NCBI GenBank assembly: GCA_018064305.1
Contig: JAGHVP010000259.1
Coordinates: 1-5,150, forward strand
Reading direction: 5' to 3'
Source: Candidatus Equibacterium intestinale
Lineage (GTDB): Bacteria; Bacteroidota; Bacteroidia; Bacteroidales; UBA932
Length of the DNA: 5,150 bases
In this document: piece after piece, positions 1 through 5,150 of the stretch
How positions within the stretch are numbered: the stretch's first letter is position 1
Layout: every line of letters begins with the position of its first letter
The notes under the pieces: model-generated
Database searches by the model: none
Told to the model about the DNA's origin: nothing
The model's input: the letters and a program-made list of their open reading frames with translations, nothing else
Position numbers and translations under genes: made by a program

Positions 1-59
1 CCAAAAGCAATGGAAGCCGCAATGGGCAGCAGGACAAGGGTCAGCAGGATTCTTTTCAT
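1..59 (-). CDS. 5' fragment of an exported protein, third gene of the kdu operon
   Basis: Only the first 19 codons and two further bases are inside the window. The start codon is ATG at 59-57. The translation begins MKRILLTLVLLPIAASIAF, which has a basic n-region (Lys2, Arg3) followed by a hydrophobic core rich in Leu, Ile and Ala. This is a typical Sec signal peptide, so the product is probably periplasmic, outer-membrane or secreted. No cysteine appears in the visible part, so a lipoprotein cannot be confirmed or excluded. The start lies 12 bp after the kduI stop on the same strand, so it is very likely co-transcribed with kduD and kduI. From context I infer a polysaccharide-degrading or unsaturated-uronyl-processing enzyme. 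The sequence itself shows only the signal peptide, so no specific family is assigned. Confidence 0.75.
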   Translation of the reverse strand, partial: MKRILLTLVLLPIAASIAF

Positions 60-71
60 GGCGTGGGCGTG

Positions 72-917
72 TTATCTGAGGTCTGTGGTTGCGCACCAGT
101 CGATGTCGTTGTAATCGTCGTCTTCACCGCACATACCCCAGATGAAGGTGTAATTGCGTGTGGCGCAGGCGCTGTGTATGCTCCACTGGGGGCTTATCAC
201 GGCCTGTTCGTTGTGCATCCATATGTGGCGCGTTTCCTGCGGCTCGCCCATAAAGTGGCATACGGCTGCATCTTCGGGCAGTTCGAAATAGAAGTACACT
301 TCCATGCGGCGGTCGTGGGTATGGGCGGGCATTGTGTTCCATGTGCTGCCGGGGGCAAGTTCGGTCATGCCCATCTGAAGCTGGCAGCAGGGAACCACCT
401 CTTTTACGAGCAGGCGGTTGATGGTGCGTTCGTTGCTTTCCTCGAGGCTGCCCAGATGCATCACCACCGCATCTTTCCTGCTCACCTTCTTCACCCCGGT
501 TTCGCGGTGGGCCGTTGCGGAGCAGAAATAGAAATGGGCCGGCTTGGCGGGGTCGTCGCTCTTGAAAATGACGTGGCGGTCGCCTCTGCCCACATAGAGG
601 GCCTCCTTGTATTCCAGATGGTAGTCTTCATCTCCCACCATGACGGTACCGGAGCCTCCGACATTGATGATTCCCATTTCGCGGCGCTGCGTGAAATAGT
701 CGGCGCGCAGCACTTCGGGCGCTTCCAGAATGAGGTCTTCCGTCGTGGGGACGGCGCCTCCTGCAATTATCCTGTCAAACATGGAATAGGTCATGTTGAT
801 TTCTCCGGGAACCATCACGTTTTCGATGAGGTATTCCTTGCGTATGCGTTCGGTGTCGTAGTGCCTGGCGTCCACATTGCTGGAGGCCTGTCTTACAGTA
901 CAGTTGATTTTAGCCAT
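72..917 (-). CDS. kduI: 5-dehydro-4-deoxy-D-glucuronate isomerase (KduI)
   Basis: This 281-residue cytoplasmic protein is close in length to E. coli KduI (278). KduI isomerises 5-dehydro-4-deoxy-D-glucuronate to 3-deoxy-D-glycero-2,5-hexodiulosonate, the step before KduD in breakdown of unsaturated uronates from pectin or glycosaminoglycans. The fold is a bicupin. The metal-site ligands known from E. coli KduI (three His and one Glu) are all visible: His199 and His201 in MPAHTHDRRMEVYFYF, Glu206 in the same stretch, and His248 in QWSIHSACATRNYTFIWGMCG. Their spacing matches the E. coli residues with a constant offset of three. The N-terminal region carries family-like segments such as FDRIIAGGAVPT (47-58) and REMGIINVGGSGTV (79-92). 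ATG at 917-915 follows an A-rich leader with no clear Shine-Dalgarno sequence, as is usual in Bacteroidetes. It sits 37 bp after the kduD stop and 12 bp before the next gene, so it is the middle gene of the operon. Confidence 0.96.
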   Translation of the reverse strand: MAKINCTVRQASSNVDARHYDTERIRKEYLIENVMVPGEINMTYSMFDRIIAGGAVPTTEDLILEAPEVLRADYFTQRREMGIINVGGSGTVMVGDEDYHLEYKEALYVGRGDRHVIFKSDDPAKPAHFYFCSATAHRETGVKKVSRKDAVVMHLGSLEESNERTINRLLVKEVVPCCQLQMGMTELAPGSTWNTMPAHTHDRRMEVYFYFELPEDAAVCHFMGEPQETRHIWMHNEQAVISPQWSIHSACATRNYTFIWGMCGEDDDYNDIDWCATTDLR

Positions 918-954
918 GTTTTTTCGATTTTGTTTGGGTCGGATGAGTGCCGTT

Positions 955-1758
955 TCATTCGGGTTGTTTTCCTATGTATGCAAGAATGCCGCCGTCCACA
1001 TAAAGGATGTGGCCGTTTACGGCATCGGATGCGTGTGAGGCCAGGAATACGGCAGGCCCGCCGAGTTCACTGGGGTCAAGCCAGCGTCCTGCAGGAGTCT
1101 TTGCACAGATGAAACTGTCGAAAGGATGCCTCGAGCCGTCCGGCTGTGTTTCGCGCAGCGGCGCGGTCTGGGGGGTGGAGATGTAGCCGGGGCCTATGCA
1201 GTTGCACTGGATGTTGTATCCGCCATATTCCGAACATATATTGCGGGTGAGCATCTTGAGGCCGCCCTTTGCTGCGGCGTATGCGCTCACGGTCTCTCGC
1301 CCGAGCTCGCTCATCATGGAGCAGATGTTGATGATTTTGCCCTCACGGCGTTCCATCATTTCGGGAAGGACAGCGCTTGATACAATGTACGGGGCCACAA
1401 GGTCGATGTCGATGACCCTCTGGAACTCCTCTCTTTTCATCTCGTGCATGGGGATGCGTCTGATGATGCCTGCGTTGTTCACAAGGATGTCGATCTGACC
1501 CACTTCTTTGTGGATCTGTTCCACAAGGGCCTTGATGGCCACTTCATCGGTCACGTCGCAGACATAGCCCCTGACATTTGTGATGCCGGCTTCCTTGTAG
1601 TTGTCGAGCCCTCTTTGGAGAGCCGCTTCGTCGATGTCGTTGAAAATGATGTTTCTGGCTCCGGCAGCAACGAAAGCTTTGGCGATGTTGAAACCTATGC
1701 CATAGGAGCCGCCTGTTATCCAGGCATTCTTGCCTTCAAGAGAAAAAGGATTTGTCAT
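955..1758 (-). CDS. kduD: KduD-like SDR dehydrogenase, 2-dehydro-3-deoxy-D-gluconate 5-dehydrogenase
   Basis: This 267-residue classical short-chain dehydrogenase probably reduces 3-deoxy-D-glycero-2,5-hexodiulosonate, the KduI product, to 2-keto-3-deoxygluconate with NADH in the cytoplasm. Visible elements in order are the cofactor loop TGGSYGIG (15-22), an Asp at the end of the second beta strand (Asp41, favouring NAD over NADP), NNAG (94-97), the catalytic Ser147 in NICSMMSE, and YAAAK with Tyr160 and Lys164. The position normally holding the catalytic-tetrad Asn is Asp119 (VIDIDL). Close homologues in Bacteroides are often labelled gluconate 5-dehydrogenase; the adjacent kduI makes the KduD role more likely. 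The frame stays open to an ATG at 1869, but I chose the ATG at 1758. The protein then starts MTNPFSLEGKNAWITGG, the normal SDR distance before the glycine motif, and the longer start would overlap the promoter-like site. Confidence 0.92.
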   Translation of the reverse strand: MTNPFSLEGKNAWITGGSYGIGFNIAKAFVAAGARNIIFNDIDEAALQRGLDNYKEAGITNVRGYVCDVTDEVAIKALVEQIHKEVGQIDILVNNAGIIRRIPMHEMKREEFQRVIDIDLVAPYIVSSAVLPEMMERREGKIINICSMMSELGRETVSAYAAAKGGLKMLTRNICSEYGGYNIQCNCIGPGYISTPQTAPLRETQPDGSRHPFDSFICAKTPAGRWLDPSELGGPAVFLASHASDAVNGHILYVDGGILAYIGKQPE

Positions 1759-1787
1759 AGTTGCCCGGGGTTTGTTTTTCAGATTCC

Positions 1788-1854
1788 CCCAAATGCAAAG
1801 TTGGGAAATATTTCTTGAATCCCATACACCTCGACGCCCAAATTTTACCAAATG
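1788..1854 (-). repeat. ATTTGG repeats and small palindromes around the kdu promoter and leader
   Basis: The minus strand carries ATTTGG at 1853-1848, 1843-1838 and 1794-1789. The first two are exactly 10 bp apart, about one helical turn, and lie within and just upstream of the -10 element. The leader also contains the perfect 10-bp palindrome GAAATATTTC (1805-1814) and a 5-bp inverted repeat, CCCAA (1788-1792) with TTGGG (1801-1805). These could be operator sites for a regulator of uronate catabolism. The region is AT-rich, so some of these short matches may be chance. Confidence 0.3.
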
Positions 1855-1869
1855 AGTGTGGTTTGTCAA
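1839..1869 (-). promoter_or_regulatory. candidate promoter of the kduD-kduI operon
   Basis: Read on the minus strand, TTGACA (1869-1864) is followed by a 16-bp spacer and TAAAAT (1847-1842), close to a sigma-70-type consensus. The same -10 region reads TAAAATTTG (1847-1839), which resembles the Bacteroidetes -7 element TAnnTTTG with one extra base. An AT-rich tract (about 1873-1889) lies just upstream. Transcription would start near 1830-1835 and give an untranslated leader of roughly 75 nt before the kduD ATG. The call rests on motif matches only. Bacteroidetes promoters normally differ from the sigma-70 consensus, so the exact elements used are uncertain. Confidence 0.5.
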
Positions 1870-1918
1870 GAAGCTATTTAAATTTGATTCACGGAATCAT
1901 ACAGCTTCCAAGACAACA

Positions 1919-1944
1919 GAGGGGATGACCTGAGCCATCCCCTC
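1919..1944 (-). terminator. probable intrinsic terminator after rubrerythrin
   Basis: GAGGGGATG (1919-1927) and CATCCCCTC (1936-1944) form a perfect 9-bp, GC-rich stem with an 8-nt loop. It lies 22 bp beyond the rubrerythrin stop. In the minus-strand transcript the stem is followed by TGTTGTCTT, which is T-rich but interrupted, so termination may be less efficient than at the secDF terminator. The hairpin separates rubrerythrin from the kdu promoter about 50 bp further on. Confidence 0.75.
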
Positions 1945-1965
1945 CTTGCGTGATATGATTGTCGT

Positions 1966-2505
1966 TTAGAAATTCTCTTTGTGAATCTCGAAATAGGCCT
2001 TGGGGTGTGCGCAGACAGGGCATACCTCGGGAGCTTTGGTACCCACTACGATATGACCGCAGTTGCGGCATTCCCAGACTTTTACCTCTGATTTTTCGAA
2101 CACCCGGGCTGTCTCGACGTTCTTCAGAAGCGCGCGGTAACGCTCTTCGTGACGTTTCTCGATGGCAGCCACTCCGCGAAAACGGGCGGCAAGTTCGGTG
2201 AAGCCTTCTGCCTCGGCTGTCTTGGCAAAACCCTCGTACATATCTGTCCACTCGAAGTTCTCTCCGTCTGCAGCTGCTGCGAGGTTTTCGGCTGTCGTTC
2301 CAATGCCTTCAAGCTCCTTGAACCAGAGTTTTGCGTGCTCTTTCTCGTTGTTTGCCGTCTCCTCGAAGAGGGCTGCAATCTGCTCGAATCCTTCCTTCTT
2401 CGCCTTGCTTGCGAAATAAGTGTACTTGTTGCGGGCCTGTGACTCGCCAGCGAATGCTGCTTCCAGATTTTTCTCGGTCTGGGTACCGGCGTACTTGTTT
2501 GCCAT
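1966..2505 (-). CDS. rbr: rubrerythrin
   Basis: Rubrerythrins are cytoplasmic peroxidases that reduce hydrogen peroxide and protect anaerobes from oxygen. This 179-residue protein has both expected domains. The N-terminal four-helix diiron domain shows Glu21 (AGESQARN), Glu54 and His57 (NEKEH), Glu82 and Glu85 (GENFEW), and Glu116 with His119 (IEKRHEE). The C-terminal rubredoxin domain binds one iron through Cys146-x-x-Cys149 and Cys162-x-x-Cys165 (VCPVCAHPKAYFE). Compared with my recollection of the Desulfovibrio vulgaris protein (191 residues), it is about 13 residues shorter, all in the linker between helices 2 and 3, and no ligand is lost. ATG at 2505 gives the standard N-terminus ahead of the TEKNLEAAFAGES helix. 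A probable terminator follows at 1919-1944. The 72-bp gap upstream holds no clear promoter, so expression may come from a weakly conserved promoter there or by read-through from the lipoprotein gene. Confidence 0.97.
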   Translation of the reverse strand: MANKYAGTQTEKNLEAAFAGESQARNKYTYFASKAKKEGFEQIAALFEETANNEKEHAKLWFKELEGIGTTAENLAAAADGENFEWTDMYEGFAKTAEAEGFTELAARFRGVAAIEKRHEERYRALLKNVETARVFEKSEVKVWECRNCGHIVVGTKAPEVCPVCAHPKAYFEIHKENF

Positions 2506-2521
2506 AACTGATATTTCTTTT

Positions 2522-2578
2522 AGAATTTTTTAATGATTACTTAAAATAACTTGTCTTGCGAAGATAGTGAAAAATTCT
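2522..2578. repeat. 9-bp inverted repeat upstream of rubrerythrin
   Basis: AGAATTTTT (2522-2530) and AAAAATTCT (2570-2578) are perfect inverted copies separated by 39 bp, bracketing most of the gap between the lipoprotein gene and rubrerythrin. The arms are AT-rich and the loop is long, so this does not look like a terminator. It could be a pair of sites for a redox regulator or simply a chance match in AT-rich DNA. Confidence 0.25.
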
Positions 2579-3354
2579 CATTTTCCCAATTCCGGGGTGG
2601 GAACCAGTTCACCCTTGACGTTCCGGTAGAACTCCGGAATATAGTCTTCCTTGAAACTTATCTGCCAGAAAATGTGATAGTCATTGTTGATGCAGGATTC
2701 TCTGGGCATCACCCAGCTTTCGAACACGGCCTTCCTTTCGTCTTCTGTCTGTGCAGCCTCGTCCGTGTGCCATTTGCCGTCATGCCCCGCTGCGAAAAAC
2801 AAGTCATCGCCCAGGTAGATGAATGTGTGTCCTTTGCACAGAAAGACATCTCCTGCCCTGACGGTGCCCTCTTCCAGCAGCTCCTTGAACATTTTCTGTC
2901 CGTCCAGCTGCTTTATGACGGCTGCCTTTTCAATGGAAGACTTCACTTTGTCGAGTTTTGCAAACATGCCTTCCCGGTCTCCCCAGAACCGCATGCCTTC
3001 TTCCATGATGCCCATATCCACATAGGCCCAGCTGGCCGGCATGGCACAGTTCACGCCAAAGCGTCCTCCCTCGACAAGATGGTCGAACGAGCTGTTCTGT
3101 GGAGCATATTTGCTGGAGTTTGTATAAACCCATTTCTGTCCTTGGGCTGTGGTTTCCTGCAGTACGGACTCATAGTACATGCAGCTGCTGATAAGTGCTA
3201 CAGCGCCGGCAGACGCATTCTTGAGAAGTTCGTCGGAGACTTTCCCCTTGGCGAAGTTGTCATTGAGGTAATTGTTGTATCGGGTTGATTCCTGACATGA
3301 TGCCATCAGGGCAAGTGCCACGGAGATTCCGGAGATCAGGAGGGCTTTTTTCAT
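2578..3354 (-). CDS. putative lipoprotein with an NlpC/P60-like cysteine peptidase signature
   Basis: I do not recognise this 258-residue protein by name. It starts MKKALLISGISVALALMASC, a lipoprotein signal peptide with Cys20 as the probable lipidated residue, so the mature protein should be anchored in a membrane. Two segments suggest a papain-like NlpC/P60 or related fold. One is GRFGVNCAMPASWAYVDMG (97-115), where Cys103 sits like a nucleophile at the start of a helix. The other is RAGDVFLCKGHTFIYLGDD (166-184), with His176 opening a beta strand as the catalytic His does in that fold; His191 (FFAAGHDGKWH) could be the third polar residue. Such enzymes often cut peptidoglycan peptides or amide bonds. 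That activity is inference from spacing, not from a full family match. Residues 124-165 are charged and probably helical. ATG at 3354 is supported by the signal peptide. The stop is 72 bp upstream of rubrerythrin, on the same strand. Confidence 0.8.
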   Translation of the reverse strand: MKKALLISGISVALALMASCQESTRYNNYLNDNFAKGKVSDELLKNASAGAVALISSCMYYESVLQETTAQGQKWVYTNSSKYAPQNSSFDHLVEGGRFGVNCAMPASWAYVDMGIMEEGMRFWGDREGMFAKLDKVKSSIEKAAVIKQLDGQKMFKELLEEGTVRAGDVFLCKGHTFIYLGDDLFFAAGHDGKWHTDEAAQTEDERKAVFESWVMPRESCINNDYHIFWQISFKEDYIPEFYRNVKGELVPTPELGK

Positions 3355-3372
3355 AGCGGACTATCTTGTTTC

Positions 3373-3418
3373 AAAAAAAGGACGGCTCGGAAAACCAGGG
3401 GTTCGGGAGCCGTCCTTT
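3373..3418 (-). terminator. strong intrinsic terminator of secDF
   Basis: AAAGGACGGCTC (3377-3388) and GAGCCGTCCTTT (3407-3418) form a perfect 12-bp stem. The 18-nt loop can pair further through AACC (3393-3396) and GGTT (3400-3403). In the minus-strand transcript the stem runs into seven consecutive T (3379-3373), the classic Rho-independent signature. It lies 22 bp beyond the secDF stop codon. The lipoprotein start codon is only 18 bp past the T-run. Confidence 0.93.
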
Positions 3419-3440
3419 CCATAATGGATTGTGTCGGTTG

Positions 3441-5150
3441 TTATTTCTTCTGGGCAGCTTTCTTGTCGGCGGCAACAGTTGCGTCATACATGACTGATGT
3501 ACCGATGAAGATAGATGCGTAGGTACCGATGATGATACCCAGGATAAGGGCTACTGCCAGACCGCGGATAACCTCACCGCCCCAGATTGCAATTGCAAGC
3601 ATTGTAACCAATGTGGTGACGGAAGTGTTGATTGTACGTGAGAGGGTAGCGTTCAGCGCGAGGTTCACGTTCTGGGAGAACTCTGCCTTCGGGTGATCCT
3701 TCTTGTACTCACGGATACGGTCGAAGATAACCACGTTATCGTTGATGGCGTAACCGATGATGGTAAGGATGGCGGCGATGAAGGTCATGTCCACATCCAG
3801 GGAGAAAGGAAGGATACCGCTGAAGATAGAGAAGAAGCCGATAACGATGAGGGCTGTGTGTGCAAGTGATACCACACCGCCGAGACCCCATGTCCATTTC
3901 TTGAATCGTACGGCGATGTAGGCGAAGATTACGAACAGGGCGAGGATGACGGCGATAACTGCGTTCCTCTTGATGTCGTTGGCAATCGTAGGACCTACTG
4001 CATCGGAAGATATGATACCGTTGGGGTTGTCGAGTGTAGAGCGGAATTCGTCGAATGTCAGAGGAGTTGCGAAGAATCCCTTCAGGGAGTTGTAGAGCAG
4101 TTCCTCGACTTCGGTGTTGGCCTCATTGGAAGTGTCGTTGTTCTTGTAGGCGGTAGTGATCTTCACCTGGCTCTCGCCACCGAACTGCTTGACCTCGGCT
4201 GCACCGGCAGTCTTGACGTTTTCGTCAGCCTCCGCTGCCTGGGCAAATGCTTCGGTAACAGCAGAACGGACCTCTTCAGTCGAAACGGGCTGGTCGAAGC
4301 GGACCACATATGTACGGCCGCCGGTGAAATCCACACCGTAGGTGAAGCCCTTGGTGAAGATGCTCACCAGGCAGATGACAATCACGGCACCTGAGCAGAT
4401 GTATGCAATCTTTCTCTTGCCGAGGAAGTCGATATGGGTGTTCTTGAGGAAGTTCTTGGTGATGTTGTTCTCGAAGGTGATGTTCTTGCCTTTGGACACG
4501 CGGTCATCGAAGATGAGACGGGGAATGAAGATAGAGGTGAGAACGGAGGTGATGATACCGATGATGAGGGTGGTTGCGAAGCCCTGTACGGGGCCTGAAC
4601 CGAAGACGAACAGAACGATACCGGTAAGGAGGGTGGTTATCTGACCGTCGATGATGGCTGAGTATGCGTTCTTGAAACCGTCGTCGATGGCCTTGCTCAG
4701 GCCTTTGCCGGCGTTAATCTCTTCCTTGATACGTTCGTAGATGATGACGTTCGCATCCACGGCCATACCCAAGGTAAGCACGAGACCAGCGATACCGGGA
4801 AGTGTGAGGACGGCTCCGAAGGAAGCAAGTGTTCCGAACAGAAGCAGAACGTTGCACAGAAGCGCCACGTTGGCTGCGAGGCCGGCTCCCTGGTAGAAGA
4901 GGATCATGTATACAAGCACCAGGATGAATGCAATCACGAATGACCAGAGGCCTTTGTGGATTGATTCGCTACCGAGTGAAGGACCTACGACCTGTTCCTG
5001 GACGATGGTTGCGGGAGCGGGAAGCTTACCTGACTTGAGGACGTTGGCAAGGTCTTCAGCCTCTTCGAGGGTGAAGTTGCCGGTGATCTGTGAAGAACCG
5101 CCGTCGATTTCGCTGTTGACGCGGGGGTATGAATAAACCATGCCGTCGAG
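3441..5150 (-). CDS. secDF: SecDF protein-export fusion subunit, C-terminal part
   Basis: SecDF is an inner-membrane partner of SecYEG that uses the proton gradient to help pull exported proteins across. The frame is open to the window edge (codons L-D-G precede the Met at 5141), so that Met is internal and roughly half of a typical fused protein is missing. Numbered from that Met, the end of the SecD periplasmic domain (ITGNFTLEEAEDLANVLKSG, 19-38) is followed by five SecD membrane segments (about 65-208) with GMAVDANVIIYERIKEE (125-141). SecF follows: a first membrane segment (about 244-264), GVDFTGGRTY (269-278), a periplasmic domain to about 385, then five more segments (about 392-548). 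Conserved SecF residues include Asp468 in GYAINDNVVIFDRIRE and Arg502 in ATLSRTINTS. These and Asp129 match the membrane Asp and Arg residues linked to proton transport. The tail is Lys/Ala-rich. SecD and SecF fused in one chain is usual in Bacteroidetes. Confidence 0.96.
   Translation of the reverse strand, partial: LDGMVYSYPRVNSEIDGGSSQITGNFTLEEAEDLANVLKSGKLPAPATIVQEQVVGPSLGSESIHKGLWSFVIAFILVLVYMILFYQGAGLAANVALLCNVLLLFGTLASFGAVLTLPGIAGLVLTLGMAVDANVIIYERIKEEINAGKGLSKAIDDGFKNAYSAIIDGQITTLLTGIVLFVFGSGPVQGFATTLIIGIITSVLTSIFIPRLIFDDRVSKGKNITFENNITKNFLKNTHIDFLGKRKIAYICSGAVIVICLVSIFTKGFTYGVDFTGGRTYVVRFDQPVSTEEVRSAVTEAFAQAAEADENVKTAGAAEVKQFGGESQVKITTAYKNNDTSNEANTEVEELLYNSLKGFFATPLTFDEFRSTLDNPNGIISSDAVGPTIANDIKRNAVIAVILALFVIFAYIAVRFKKWTWGLGGVVSLAHTALIVIGFFSIFSGILPFSLDVDMTFIAAILTIIGYAINDNVVIFDRIREYKKDHPKAEFSQNVNLALNATLSRTINTSVTTLVTMLAIAIWGGEVIRGLAVALILGIIIGTYASIFIGTSVMYDATVAADKKAAQKK

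Noticed and set aside
63..1112. Long plus-strand open frame (349 codons) opposite kduI and the end of kduD
   Set aside because: It lies antisense to two firmly identified genes and is rich in His, Gly, Cys and Val without any domain. It is a by-product of the codon use on the other strand.
1759..1869. N-terminal extension of KduD by 37 residues to an earlier ATG
   Set aside because: The extension is unlike SDR N-termini, would put the glycine motif too far from the start, and overlaps the promoter-like site. The ATG at 1758 gives the normal family length.
1889..2251. Minus-strand 120-codon frame overlapping rubrerythrin
   Set aside because: It is out of frame with rubrerythrin, is Arg/Ser-rich and has no domain. 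Rubrerythrin in the other frame keeps all its metal ligands.
2554..2564. TCTTGCGAAGA as a terminator hairpin for the lipoprotein gene
   Set aside because: It has only a 4-bp stem with a 3-nt loop and no adjoining T-run, too weak for an intrinsic terminator.
2551..3288. Plus-strand open frame (245 codons) opposite the lipoprotein gene
   Set aside because: The minus strand encodes a signal peptide, a lipobox and a peptidase-like core here. The plus frame shows no recognisable protein features and begins in the AT-rich gap.
5139..5141. Met codon as the start of the SecDF-like protein
   Set aside because: The frame is open upstream to the window edge and the Met lies in the conserved DGMVYSYP segment of the SecD periplasmic domain, so it is internal.

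Overview
The window looks like chromosomal sequence from an anaerobic member of the Bacteroidales, probably a gut or oral commensal. The evidence is a SecD-SecF fusion, a KduD-like dehydrogenase and KduI of the kind found in Bacteroides relatives, a short rubrerythrin, A-rich leaders without clear Shine-Dalgarno sequences, and moderate GC. I cannot name the genus. All supported genes lie on the minus strand, so transcription runs from high to low coordinates. No RNA gene, insertion sequence, phage gene or CRISPR array is visible, and no gene-free stretch exceeds 207 bp.

Layout in transcription order. (1) 5150-3441 is the C-terminal part of secDF, the membrane motor that assists Sec-dependent export; its 5' end is outside the window. 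It ends at a textbook intrinsic terminator (3373-3418). (2) 3354-2578 is an uncharacterised lipoprotein with a Cys/His arrangement resembling NlpC/P60-type cysteine peptidases. It starts only 18 bp after the terminator's T-run. (3) 2505-1966 is rubrerythrin, a diiron/rubredoxin peroxidase. It is followed by a hairpin (1919-1944) that probably terminates it. No strong terminator separates genes 2 and 3, so partial co-transcription is possible. (4) From a promoter-like site at 1839-1869 runs a catabolic operon: kduD (1758-955), kduI (917-72), then the first 19 codons of a gene encoding an exported protein (59-1).

KduI and KduD convert 5-dehydro-4-deoxy-D-glucuronate, the unsaturated uronate released by polysaccharide lyases and unsaturated glucuronyl hydrolases, to 2-keto-3-deoxygluconate. 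The operon therefore points to use of pectin, glycosaminoglycans or similar uronate polymers. The exported product of the cut third gene may be a periplasmic or surface enzyme that feeds them, but this cannot be decided here. SecDF and rubrerythrin are housekeeping and oxidative-stress functions with no visible link to sugar catabolism.

I see no convincing novel multi-gene system. The most unusual points are the lipoprotein of unknown function, its start pressed against an upstream terminator, an Asp at the usual catalytic Asn position of KduD, and repeated ATTTGG motifs around the kdu promoter.
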